From NCBI GenBank assembly GCA_031366005.1, contig JANLZB010000010.1:1-19954 (forward strand): a stretch of DNA of 19,954 bases. Direction: 5' to 3'. Shown here in pieces: positions 12,068 to 19,954 of the stretch. The DNA comes from JANLUX01 sp031366005 (GTDB taxonomy: Bacteria > Bacteroidota > Bacteroidia > AKYH767-A > OLB10). Made by a program: the position numbers and the translations under genes. Under the pieces are notes generated by a model. The model was not told where the DNA came from and did not search any database. It saw only the letters and a list, made by a program, of their open reading frames with translations. Each line of letters opens with the position of its first letter. The first letter of the stretch is position 1.

Positions 12068-13957
12068 GTGACAAATCTCTCCTGGCTAATTCCCGCTTTC
12101 CCATTGTTAGGATTTATCGTAATCGGAATTCTTAACAAACGTATTTCTGCAAACCTGTCTGGGATTATTGCAAGTGCAACTGTATTTTTTTCTTTTTTGA
12201 TTTCATGTGGTTTGTTTTACATGATTCAGAATGATCCATTGCCAGTGACTGTAAAATTATTTGACTGGATCAATGCAGGTGATTTGAATTTACCTTTCTC
12301 CATTTTAATTGATCGCTTATCTGTGGTAATGTTGATGGTGGTGACAGGAGTTGGGTTTTTAATTCATGTTTATTCTATCGGTTACATGCATCACGAACCT
12401 GACCATTCACGATTTTTTTCTTACCTGAATTTATTTGTGTTCTTTATGTTGTTGCTGGTGCTTGGTTCCAACTTCGTAGTAATGTTTGCAGGTTGGGAAG
12501 GTGTGGGTTTGTGTTCCTATTTATTAATTGGTTTTTGGTTTAAGAATACTGAGTACAACAACGCAGCAAAGAAAGCATTCATCATGAACCGCATTGGTGA
12601 CTTAGGATTTTTGCTTGGTATCTTTCTTATTTATGTAACGTTTGGAAGCGTTAATTATCATGAAGTATTTACTGCTGCCAAATCACTTCCTTCCGGAGAT
12701 CCTGCAATAACCGCAATCACACTTTTACTTTTTATTGGTGCAATGGGAAAGAGTGCACAAATTCCTCTTTATACCTGGTTGCCTGATGCAATGGCTGGTC
12801 CTACTCCTGTGTCTGCGTTGATCCATGCAGCAACGATGGTTACAGCAGGTATTTACATGGTGATACGCAGCAATGTGTTATACGCACTTGCTCCCTTCAG
12901 CTCTGAAATTGTTGCAGTTGTTGGATTGATAACGGCAATTTTTGCTGCTACCATCGGACTAAAACAAAATGATATTAAAAAAGTTTTAGCGTATTCAACA
13001 GTATCACAACTCGGTTACATGTTTGTTGCGTTAGGTGTTGGTGCTTATGATACTGCATTGTTTCATGTTGTAACACATGCATTTTTTAAAGCATTATTAT
13101 TTCTCTGTGCAGGAAGTGTTATACATGCCATGAGTGGAGAACAGGACATCCGCAACATGGGAGGATTGAGAAAAAAACTTCCGTTAACACATCTCACCTT
13201 TTTAATCGGAACATTAGCAATCAGTGGTGTGCCACCATTTGCAGGATTCTTTTCTAAAGATGAAATACTTGCAAAGGTTCATGGTCATTCAATAATCATG
13301 TTTGCATTGCTTGCATTCACATCCGTGTTAACAGCAGTGTATATGTTCCGTTTGTATTTCTTAACATTTTATGGAAATTTCAGAGGAACGGAACAGCAGC
13401 GAACGCATTTGCACGAATCACCATCAGTGATGACTTTACCATTAATCATTCTTGCAATACTTGCAACAGTTGGTGGATTTTTAGGAATGCCTGAAATATT
13501 CAGCGAACATCATTACTTCAGCAAATTTTTACAACCTGTTATTGCATTTGCAAACGAGAATCATGCTTCGGCAAATTTTGAATGGACAATGATTATTGTT
13601 TCCATTATCGGATTGATTGCGATAATCGGAGGAACTTATAATTATTATGTTTCAAAGAATACAGTACCTGAACCTGAAGAACAAAAATTAAGTCCTGTTA
13701 CAAACCTTGTTTATCATAAATATTATATCGATGAACTTTATAATGCTACAATAACAAAACCGTTGGATTGGATTTCAAACAAAGCTTATCGCTGGATTGA
13801 AATAAATATTATTGATGCTGTGGTAAATGGAGTTGGCAGAATGTTGAATTTAATAAGCAGCAATTTAAAAAATCTGCAGACAGGCAATATCGGTTTTTAT
13901 ATTTTCAGTATGGTGGTAGGAATTATCCTAATGTTTCTCTTTAAACTGGTGATGTAA
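12068..13957 (+). CDS. nuoL: NADH-quinone oxidoreductase subunit L
   Basis: This is the distal antiporter-like proton-pumping subunit of complex I, with 629 residues and many membrane segments, including the long C-terminal lateral helix region expected of NuoL. Motifs are GWEGVGLCSYLLIGFW (about residues 144-159, carrying the essential Glu), MGKSAQIPLYTWLPDAMAGP followed by TPVSALIHAATMVTAGIY, and STVSQLGYMFVALGVG. HAFFKALLFLCAGSVIHAM has its Lys near residue 341. The start is GTG at 12068 with no better upstream choice. The stop overlaps the nuoM ATG (TAATG) by one base. Confidence 0.98.
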   Translation: MTNLSWLIPAFPLLGFIVIGILNKRISANLSGIIASATVFFSFLISCGLFYMIQNDPLPVTVKLFDWINAGDLNLPFSILIDRLSVVMLMVVTGVGFLIHVYSIGYMHHEPDHSRFFSYLNLFVFFMLLLVLGSNFVVMFAGWEGVGLCSYLLIGFWFKNTEYNNAAKKAFIMNRIGDLGFLLGIFLIYVTFGSVNYHEVFTAAKSLPSGDPAITAITLLLFIGAMGKSAQIPLYTWLPDAMAGPTPVSALIHAATMVTAGIYMVIRSNVLYALAPFSSEIVAVVGLITAIFAATIGLKQNDIKKVLAYSTVSQLGYMFVALGVGAYDTALFHVVTHAFFKALLFLCAGSVIHAMSGEQDIRNMGGLRKKLPLTHLTFLIGTLAISGVPPFAGFFSKDEILAKVHGHSIIMFALLAFTSVLTAVYMFRLYFLTFYGNFRGTEQQRTHLHESPSVMTLPLIILAILATVGGFLGMPEIFSEHHYFSKFLQPVIAFANENHASANFEWTMIIVSIIGLIAIIGGTYNYYVSKNTVPEPEEQKLSPVTNLVYHKYYIDELYNATITKPLDWISNKAYRWIEINIIDAVVNGVGRMLNLISSNLKNLQTGNIGFYIFSMVVGIILMFLFKLVM

Positions 13958-15411
13958 TGTTGACGCTCTCATTAATCATCATCCCGTTCCTTGGCGCATT
14001 GCTTTGCCTGTTTCCGGGAAAGCAACAGGTGAAATCATTCGCATTGTATGCGTCCCTGCTTACGCTTGTTGCAAATGTTTATGCATTCACACAATTTCAG
14101 AATGATATTTCACAACAATTTCTTTTTGATTATTGGTGGATACAGAATTTAGGCATCAGTTTTAAAATTGGTTTGGATGGCATCAGTATTTTATTAGTTA
14201 CACTTACCAATGTTTTAGTTCCGTTGGTAATTCTTTCTTCATTCAGAAATGAATTTGGAAACACAAAAGCATTTTATGCACTCGTATTAATCATGCAGGC
14301 TGCTCTTAATGGAGTGTTTGTTGCATTGGATGGATTTTTATTTTACATCTTCTGGGAGTTAGCATTAATACCCATTTATTTTATCTGCTTAATGTGGGGT
14401 GGAGAGAACCGCGTTCGCATCACACTTAAATTTTTCATTTATACTTTGACAGGAAGTTTATTTATGTTGCTCGGTTTAATTGTGCTGTACTTACACACAC
14501 CTGGTACTCATAGTTTTGATATAGATGCATTATACAATGTTCAGATAAGCGCTGAAACACAAAGCTGGTTGTTCTGGTGTTTCTTCCTTGCATTCGCAAT
14601 TAAGATTCCGGTTTTTCCTCTTCACACATGGCAACCAGATACATACACTGATGCACCGGCTCAGGGAACAATGCTACTCTCCGGCATCATGTTAAAGATG
14701 GGAACGTATGGAATATTACGTTGGATGTTACCTGTTCTTCCGCAAGGAGTTGCTCAATGGGGAAATACTGTAATGATTCTTTGTGTCATCGGAGTTGTGT
14801 ATGCATCATGCATGGCATTGGTGCAAAAAGATTTCAAGCGGTTACTTGCTTATTCTTCTATTGCACATGTTGGATTAATCACTGCTGGAATTTTTGCATT
14901 AAACACGGAAGGATTACAAGGTTCGATGGTGCAGATGTTGGCACACGGAGTAAATGTGGTTGGAGCTTTCTTTATAGTTGAGATCATTGAACGCAGAATG
15001 AAAACCCGCTCGCTCGATCAGTTAGGAGGTATTGCACACAACACACCTTTGTTTTCAATTTTATTCATGCTTATTTTATTAGGCTCGGTTGCTTTACCAT
15101 TGACCAATGGTTTTGTAGGTGAGTTTTTATTGCTGATTGGGGTTTATAAATACAACGTATGGTTTGCTGCTGTTGCAGGATTAACAGTTATTCTCGGAGC
15201 AGTTTACATGTTACGTGCATATCAAAAAGTAATGCTGGGTGAAACCACCGATCGTAACACTGCTTTTACAGGACTACACATGAGTGAAAAAATTGTTTTG
15301 TTGTGCATTTGTGCAATCATACTTGCAGCAGGAATTTATCCCAAACCAATTATGCATGTTGCTCAACCTGCACTGGAAGAAATATTAAGCCACGTTAAAG
15401 AAATATATTAA
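13957..15411 (+). CDS. nuoM: NADH-quinone oxidoreductase subunit M
   Basis: This is an antiporter-like proton-pumping subunit with 484 residues, a normal length. The essential Glu of the family is E134 in FWELALIPIYFICLMWGGEN. The central Lys/His region reads FPLHTWQPDTYTDAPAQGTM then LLSGIMLKMGTYGILRW, with K247. HTWQPDTYTDAPAQG differs slightly from the common HTWLPDAHTEAPT but keeps all expected charged residues bar the His. The next motif, YSSIAHVGLITAGI, is intact. It overlaps nuoL by one base, and nuoN starts on the base after its stop, so the three are very tightly coupled. Confidence 0.98.
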   Translation: MLTLSLIIIPFLGALLCLFPGKQQVKSFALYASLLTLVANVYAFTQFQNDISQQFLFDYWWIQNLGISFKIGLDGISILLVTLTNVLVPLVILSSFRNEFGNTKAFYALVLIMQAALNGVFVALDGFLFYIFWELALIPIYFICLMWGGENRVRITLKFFIYTLTGSLFMLLGLIVLYLHTPGTHSFDIDALYNVQISAETQSWLFWCFFLAFAIKIPVFPLHTWQPDTYTDAPAQGTMLLSGIMLKMGTYGILRWMLPVLPQGVAQWGNTVMILCVIGVVYASCMALVQKDFKRLLAYSSIAHVGLITAGIFALNTEGLQGSMVQMLAHGVNVVGAFFIVEIIERRMKTRSLDQLGGIAHNTPLFSILFMLILLGSVALPLTNGFVGEFLLLIGVYKYNVWFAAVAGLTVILGAVYMLRAYQKVMLGETTDRNTAFTGLHMSEKIVLLCICAIILAAGIYPKPIMHVAQPALEEILSHVKEIY

Positions 15412-16785
15412 ATGGGTGCATTGATTATAATTGCGTGTTTCGGTGTGCTGGCTATGATGGCTGAGGTTTTTCATTTTAAAAAAGCAATTACTTTTTTGAT
15501 GGTGACCGGTTTAATTGCTGGCTTTGTAGTAAATGTGATGGAGTGGAACACATTCCAGAGTTATTACAACTATATGTTTTTGTCAGATAATTACGCGGTT
15601 GCTTTTATAGGTCTTGTCATTTTTATCACATTGCTGTGGGTTTTGATGTCTCAAAATTATTTTACTTCAGAATCGAGCCGTGCGGAACATGCTTCACTTA
15701 TTTTATTTGCGCTTTGCGGAGCCATTATCATGATTGGTTATTCGGATTTAACAATGTTTTTTATCGGGCTCGAAATACTTTCCATTTCTCTTTATGTATT
15801 GGCAGGAAGTGATAAAAAAAATATACGTTCCAATGAAGCCGGATTAAAATATTTTCTGATGGGTGCTTTTGCAACAGGATTTTTACTTTTTGGTATTGCA
15901 TTAATTTATGGAGCTACTGCTACATTTAACTTGTTGGAAATTCGTGAACGATTGATGCATTTCAGCACCGTTCCAGGATTTGTTTATGCAGGAATTTTAA
16001 TGATGATGATCGGTCTTACTTTTAAAATTGCTGCCGTTCCATTTCATTTCTGGGCACCTGATGTGTATGAAGGTTCTCCAACTTTGATTACTGCTTTTAT
16101 GTCAACGGTAGTGAAGACTGCAGCGTTTGCAGCATTTTATCGTTTGTTCTCTACTTGCTTCTCAGGTATGTCTGAATGGTGGACATCATTGATTGCTATC
16201 ATATCCGGACTAAGCATGATTGTTGGAAATGTGTTGGCTGTTTATCAGCAAAGTTTTAAACGCATGCTTGCTTACTCAAGCATTGCACACGCTGGCTATA
16301 TGCTGATGGCAATTGTTGCAATCAATCAAACATCTGCAGGAGCAATCTTCTTATATGCAGCAGCTTATTCATTTGCCAGCATCGGAGCATTTGCGTGTTT
16401 AAGCGCAATGAGTATTAACGGAGATGAAAATGTTTCAGCCTTAGCGGGAATCGGAAAGCAAAAACCATTCATCGCAGTTTTGTTAAGCATTATGATGCTG
16501 AGCATGGCAGGCATTCCACCTGTTGCCGGCTTTTTTGCCAAGTATTATATTTTTTACAGCGCTTTACAGAGCGGATATGTGTGGCTTGTTATCGTTGCCA
16601 TTATAAGTTCACTCATTGGCGTTTATTACTATTTCAGAGTGATTTACACATTATTTGCTGTGAATCCCACTGCAGGAAACAAATCTTTTTTCAATGAGAT
16701 GCATCCTGTAATCCTTGCCATGTGTGCGATTTTAACCCTCTTGCTCGGTATCGCTCCTTCCCTTTTACAAGGGTTGTTTCCATAA
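15412..16785 (+). CDS. nuoN: NADH-quinone oxidoreductase subunit N
   Basis: This is the third antiporter-like subunit, closing the operon. It has 457 residues, slightly shorter than the E. coli protein, and is membrane-embedded throughout. Motifs are FIGLEILSISLYVLAGSDKK (Glu near residue 122), FHFWAPDVYEGSPTLITAFM followed by STVVKTAAFAAFYRLF, YSSIAHAGYMLMAIVAINQT, and MLSMAGIPPVAGFFAKYYIF. It begins directly after the nuoM stop. After its own stop a promoter-like site and a different kind of gene appear, so this is the likely operon end, although I see no convincing terminator. Confidence 0.98.
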   Translation: MGALIIIACFGVLAMMAEVFHFKKAITFLMVTGLIAGFVVNVMEWNTFQSYYNYMFLSDNYAVAFIGLVIFITLLWVLMSQNYFTSESSRAEHASLILFALCGAIIMIGYSDLTMFFIGLEILSISLYVLAGSDKKNIRSNEAGLKYFLMGAFATGFLLFGIALIYGATATFNLLEIRERLMHFSTVPGFVYAGILMMMIGLTFKIAAVPFHFWAPDVYEGSPTLITAFMSTVVKTAAFAAFYRLFSTCFSGMSEWWTSLIAIISGLSMIVGNVLAVYQQSFKRMLAYSSIAHAGYMLMAIVAINQTSAGAIFLYAAAYSFASIGAFACLSAMSINGDENVSALAGIGKQKPFIAVLLSIMMLSMAGIPPVAGFFAKYYIFYSALQSGYVWLVIVAIISSLIGVYYYFRVIYTLFAVNPTAGNKSFFNEMHPVILAMCAILTLLLGIAPSLLQGLFP

Positions 16786-16807
16786 GCGATCGTATCGTTC
16801 AATTTTT

Positions 16808-16815
16808 TACTTTTG
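16808..16815 (+). promoter_or_regulatory. Bacteroidota -7 element upstream of the SprB-repeat gene
   Basis: TACTTTTG is an exact match to TAnnTTTG, and the downstream ATG at 16854 is 38 bp away. I found no good TTG or TTTG at the expected distance upstream; the nearest TTG, 16774-16776, is about 31 bp away. Only half of the promoter is therefore supported. Confidence 0.45.
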
Positions 16816-16853
16816 GGGAGTACAGATACACGGGATTTTTGAATTTTACTATT

Positions 16854-19800
16854 ATGTTTTACACCAATGAGCGTTTTGTTCATTTGAGGGCTAACGTTAT
16901 ATCAACTGTCAGGAAATTTTTTTTGCTGATGTGTCTGCTCTTTTCGTGTTTTTCAAGTAATGGTCAATTCACCGTAAATCTAACTCCTTCAAATTATGGT
17001 GGTTTTAATATCCGTTGTCACGGAAATAATGATGGATCAATTATTACTTCTTTGAATGGTGGCTTGACGCCTTTCACATTTTTATGGAGCAATGGTTCTA
17101 CAACACAGAACATAATGGGTATTACAGCCGGAACATATACTGTTACTGTAACGGATGATAACAGCGATCAGCAAATAGCTTCTGTTACTTTAATTGAACC
17201 CGATATAATCCATATTTCCGTTAGTATTACTGATGTTACGTGTAACGGAGGGTCGGATGGTGTAGGTAATATTTCAGTGACCGGTGGAGCCTCGCCTTAC
17301 ACCTATCTATGGAACAACAATGCAACTACACAGGATATTACGGGTGTAGCTGCAGGTACTTATGTTGTTACAGTTACTGATTTGAATAATTGTTCTTCAT
17401 CAACAGGATTTGATATTGCAGAACCGCTTATTATTTCAATTAACGGAACGGTGACGAATAATGATTGTAATGGAACATCAGATGGAGCAATTGCTCTGAA
17501 TGCCTCCGGAGGAACAGGACCATTAACTTATTTATGGAGTAATGGTAGCACTAATCAAAATCAAAATAATCTGTTTGCCGGTAACTATACGGTAACAGTA
17601 ACTGATTCTGTCGGTTGCTCACAACAAGCAAGTTTTAATATCACCGAAGGTCAGGCAATTTCAATAAGTTCAATTATTCAGAATGTAAATTGTTACGGTC
17701 AGAATACAGGTTTCATTGATATAACTACCAGTGGCGGAACTGGCCCACTTACTTATTTATGGAATAACAGCAGTACCCTGGAAGACCAATCGAATTTGAT
17801 TGCTGCCAATTATACCGTTACTGTTACTGATTCGCTCAACTGTAAATTACAACAAACCTTTCAGGTGACAGAACCGGACACGATTCAGATTGGTGAAATC
17901 GTTAACAATTTAAATTGTTTTGGTGATTCAAACGGAGCAATTAAAATTAATGTAACAGGAGGGACGGGTAATTACTCTTTTCTGTGGAGTAACAACAGCA
18001 CCAGTCAAGATCAGTTTAATCTTATTGCCGGTGATTACACTGTTACTGTTACTGATTCCTTGAATTGTACAGTGCAAAATACATTTACAGTTACGCAACC
18101 TGCTGAAATGATTCTTAATTCAGTGATAACTGATTTAACCTGCAACGGTGTTCCGCAGGGAGCAATTGATATTACAGTTACAGGGGGTACAGGTGCATTA
18201 AATTATTTATGGAATAATAACAGCATTGATGAAGATCAGGATAGCCTTGCAGCAAACACATATACCGTAACAGTTACTGATGCAAATAACTGTTCGATAC
18301 AAAACTCATTTATTGTTTCAGAACCCAATGCCATTTCAATTACAGGAAGCGAGGACAGTGTAAGTTGCTATGGCGCTTCAGATGGTGCTATCAATATCAA
18401 TGTTACAGGAGGCAGCGGACCACTCACCTATTCATGGAGTAATAACAGTACAAATCAGAATCAGATAAATCTTGCAGCAAATATTTATACCGTTACTGTT
18501 AAAGATTCCCTCGGGTGTTCATCGCAAAAATCATTTAATGTTTTCCAACCTGATTCCCTTTCAATTACAGCAAGTGTTACAAATGTTCTTTGTGCAGGTC
18601 AATCAAATGGAAGTATTAACCTCAGTGCAAGCGGAGGAACAGGAACCTTAACTTATTTATGGAGTAACAATAGCACCAATGATGATCAAACAAATCTCAT
18701 TGCAAATAATTATACAGTTACAGTTACAGATTTAAACAATTGCATTAAACAAAAATCATTTGATGTTACACAGCCAGATTCTGTTTTGGTAACGGGTACT
18801 GTTGATTCTGTTAGTTGTAATGGTGGTTCAAATGGTGCAATTAATATTTCAGCAAACGGTGGAACCGGTGCATTATCTTTTTTATGGAATAACAACAGCA
18901 CTGTTGAAGACCAGGTAAATCTTACAGCGGGCACTTATACAGTTACTGTTACTGATACAAATAATTGCAGCAGTCAAAAAGTTTTTATTGTTAATGAACC
19001 ATCAGTTATTACATTGACAGGAACTATTACCAATGTGAATTGTAATAATGGAAATACCGGTGCTATAAATATTACTGCGGGTGGCGGAACAGGTAATTTA
19101 ATTTATTTATGGAATAATAACAGCACAGCGGAGGATCAGATCAATCTTACAGCAGCAACCTATACAGTAACTGTTACAGATGCGAACAATTGTACAAAAC
19201 AAGATTCATTTATTGTTACAGAAGCTTTTTCAATTACAATTAACAGCCTTATTTCAGATGTAAGTTGCAACAATGGCACTAATGGTTCTATTGGAATAAC
19301 AGCAAATGGAGGAACAGGATCATTGAGTTATTTATGGAGCAACAACAGCACACTTGAAGATCAGAATAATTTAAGTGCCGGATTATATACAGTCACTGTT
19401 ACGGATGCAAACGGCTGTTCTAATCAACAAACATTTAATGTTAATGAACCCAATGCAATTTTAATTAACGGAGCTGTAACAAATGTGAATTGTAACGGGG
19501 GATCAAGCGGTGCAATTAATATCACCACCTCAGGTGGAACAGGAGGTTTTACTTACCTATGGAATAATAGCAGCACAGTGGAGGATCAAAACAATCTTTC
19601 AGCAAATACCTACACCGTTACTGCAACTGATGTAAACAATTGTACTTCGCAAAATTCTTTTGTTGTTAACGAGCCCACTCCTGTTCTCCTCTCAATAAGT
19701 AAAAATGATGCTGTCTGCAATCTTTCAAATGGAAGCGCTACTGCATCTGCGTCAGGTGGATCAGGGACACTCAGTTATCTCTGGAGTAATAATGCCACTA

Positions 19801-19954
19801 CGGCCACCATCAGCAACCTTATAGCTGGCACTTACACTGTCACAGTTACTGATCAGAATAATTGTAGTGTTTCTCAGTCATCTTCAATAATTAATGCTGG
19901 TGCTCCTGTTATAACTTCATCAACAGTAACAAATGTTAAATGTAACGGAGAGAG
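16854..19954 (+). CDS. SprB-repeat secreted/adhesin-like protein, 3' end outside window
   Basis: The frame is open from ATG 16854 to the last base with no stop, giving at least 1033 residues. The N-terminus has a basic stretch (RANVISTVRK), a hydrophobic core, FFLLMCLLFSCFSS, and NGQ, which fits a signal peptide, possibly of lipoprotein type because of the Cys. The rest is 13 complete repeats of about 75 residues and the start of a 14th, matching the SprB repeat known from the Flavobacterium johnsoniae gliding adhesin SprB. Such proteins are surface-exposed and usually exported by type IX secretion, so a sorting domain is expected beyond the window. Its role may be adhesion or motility; gliding cannot be inferred from this gene alone. 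It lies 68 bp after nuoN. Confidence 0.87.
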   Translation, partial: MFYTNERFVHLRANVISTVRKFFLLMCLLFSCFSSNGQFTVNLTPSNYGGFNIRCHGNNDGSIITSLNGGLTPFTFLWSNGSTTQNIMGITAGTYTVTVTDDNSDQQIASVTLIEPDIIHISVSITDVTCNGGSDGVGNISVTGGASPYTYLWNNNATTQDITGVAAGTYVVTVTDLNNCSSSTGFDIAEPLIISINGTVTNNDCNGTSDGAIALNASGGTGPLTYLWSNGSTNQNQNNLFAGNYTVTVTDSVGCSQQASFNITEGQAISISSIIQNVNCYGQNTGFIDITTSGGTGPLTYLWNNSSTLEDQSNLIAANYTVTVTDSLNCKLQQTFQVTEPDTIQIGEIVNNLNCFGDSNGAIKINVTGGTGNYSFLWSNNSTSQDQFNLIAGDYTVTVTDSLNCTVQNTFTVTQPAEMILNSVITDLTCNGVPQGAIDITVTGGTGALNYLWNNNSIDEDQDSLAANTYTVTVTDANNCSIQNSFIVSEPNAISITGSEDSVSCYGASDGAININVTGGSGPLTYSWSNNSTNQNQINLAANIYTVTVKDSLGCSSQKSFNVFQPDSLSITASVTNVLCAGQSNGSINLSASGGTGTLTYLWSNNSTNDDQTNLIANNYTVTVTDLNNCIKQKSFDVTQPDSVLVTGTVDSVSCNGGSNGAINISANGGTGALSFLWNNNSTVEDQVNLTAGTYTVTVTDTNNCSSQKVFIVNEPSVITLTGTITNVNCNNGNTGAINITAGGGTGNLIYLWNNNSTAEDQINLTAATYTVTVTDANNCTKQDSFIVTEAFSITINSLISDVSCNNGTNGSIGITANGGTGSLSYLWSNNSTLEDQNNLSAGLYTVTVTDANGCSNQQTFNVNEPNAILINGAVTNVNCNGGSSGAINITTSGGTGGFTYLWNNSSTVEDQNNLSANTYTVTATDVNNCTSQNSFVVNEPTPVLLSISKNDAVCNLSNGSATASASGGSGTLSYLWSNNATTATISNLIAGTYTVTVTDQNNCSVSQSSSIINAGAPVITSSTVTNVKCNGE
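17000..19954 (+). repeat. Tandem array of about 225-bp SprB-type repeats
   Basis: Thirteen TYTVTVTD-type motifs recur from 17136 to 19833, with an average spacing of about 225 bp. A typical unit runs V-x-C-N-G...G-G-T-G...Y-L-W-S-N-N-S-T-x-E-D-Q...Y-T-V-T-V-T-D...N-N-C...F-x-V-x-E-P. Each unit has two Cys, one in CNG and one in NNC, which could pair. The repeats are diverged at the base level, so they are old rather than a recent expansion. Confidence 0.85.

Noticed and set aside
16763..16776. CCCTTTTACAAGGG stem near the end of nuoN as a terminator.
   Set aside because: The stem is only 5 bp, lies inside the coding sequence and has no following U-run.

Overview
The window comes from a Bacteroidota chromosome. 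The DNA is AT-rich, two genes encode type IX secretion (T9SS) clients (a dockerin-like protein with a C-terminal sorting domain and a giant SprB-repeat protein), two promoter candidates fit the Bacteroidota pattern TTG-N(~17-20)-TAnnTTTG, and the complex I G subunit is the short form of about 330 residues. I cannot name the species. Everything recognised as a gene is on the + strand.

The backbone is a respiratory complex I (NADH:quinone oxidoreductase) operon: nuoC (cut by the window start), nuoD, E, F, G, H, I, J, K, L, M and N. E, F and G form the NADH-oxidising arm with FMN and Fe-S clusters. C, D and I form the connecting quinone-reducing module. H, J, K, L, M and N are the membrane proton-pumping arm.

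The striking feature is what lies between these genes. Every junction from nuoC to nuoJ carries inserted genes, none breaks a nuo gene, and all are co-oriented: a secreted dockerin/T9SS protein (C-D), a DUF433-DUF5615 pair (D-E), a DUF2442-DUF4160 pair (E-F), an MNT-HEPN pair (F-G), a 23S-intervening-sequence four-helix-bundle gene between repeats (G-H), a zeta/COG4185-like ATPase with a small partner (H-I), and a HEPN-MNT pair (I-J). Most are toxin-antitoxin-like families. The J-K junction holds only an inverted repeat. From nuoK to nuoN the genes are packed without insertions.

Between the last HEPN-MNT pair and nuoJ sits a broken second copy of nuoI: its first bases plus the last 98 bp. In that tail, five sense-codon differences from the intact nuoI are synonymous, one swaps the stop codon and one is nonsense. 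The remnant was therefore probably a selected nuoI allele before it was destroyed. This points to gene replacement by an incoming nuoI-HEPN-MNT block, or to duplication and decay. A promoter-like site follows it and could drive nuoJ-N separately.

After nuoN a second unit begins with a likely -7 element and a secreted protein with 13 complete SprB-type repeats of about 75 residues. It is still open at the window end. No RNA genes, CRISPR arrays or insertion-sequence transposases were seen, and no stretch over 300 bases lacks a gene.
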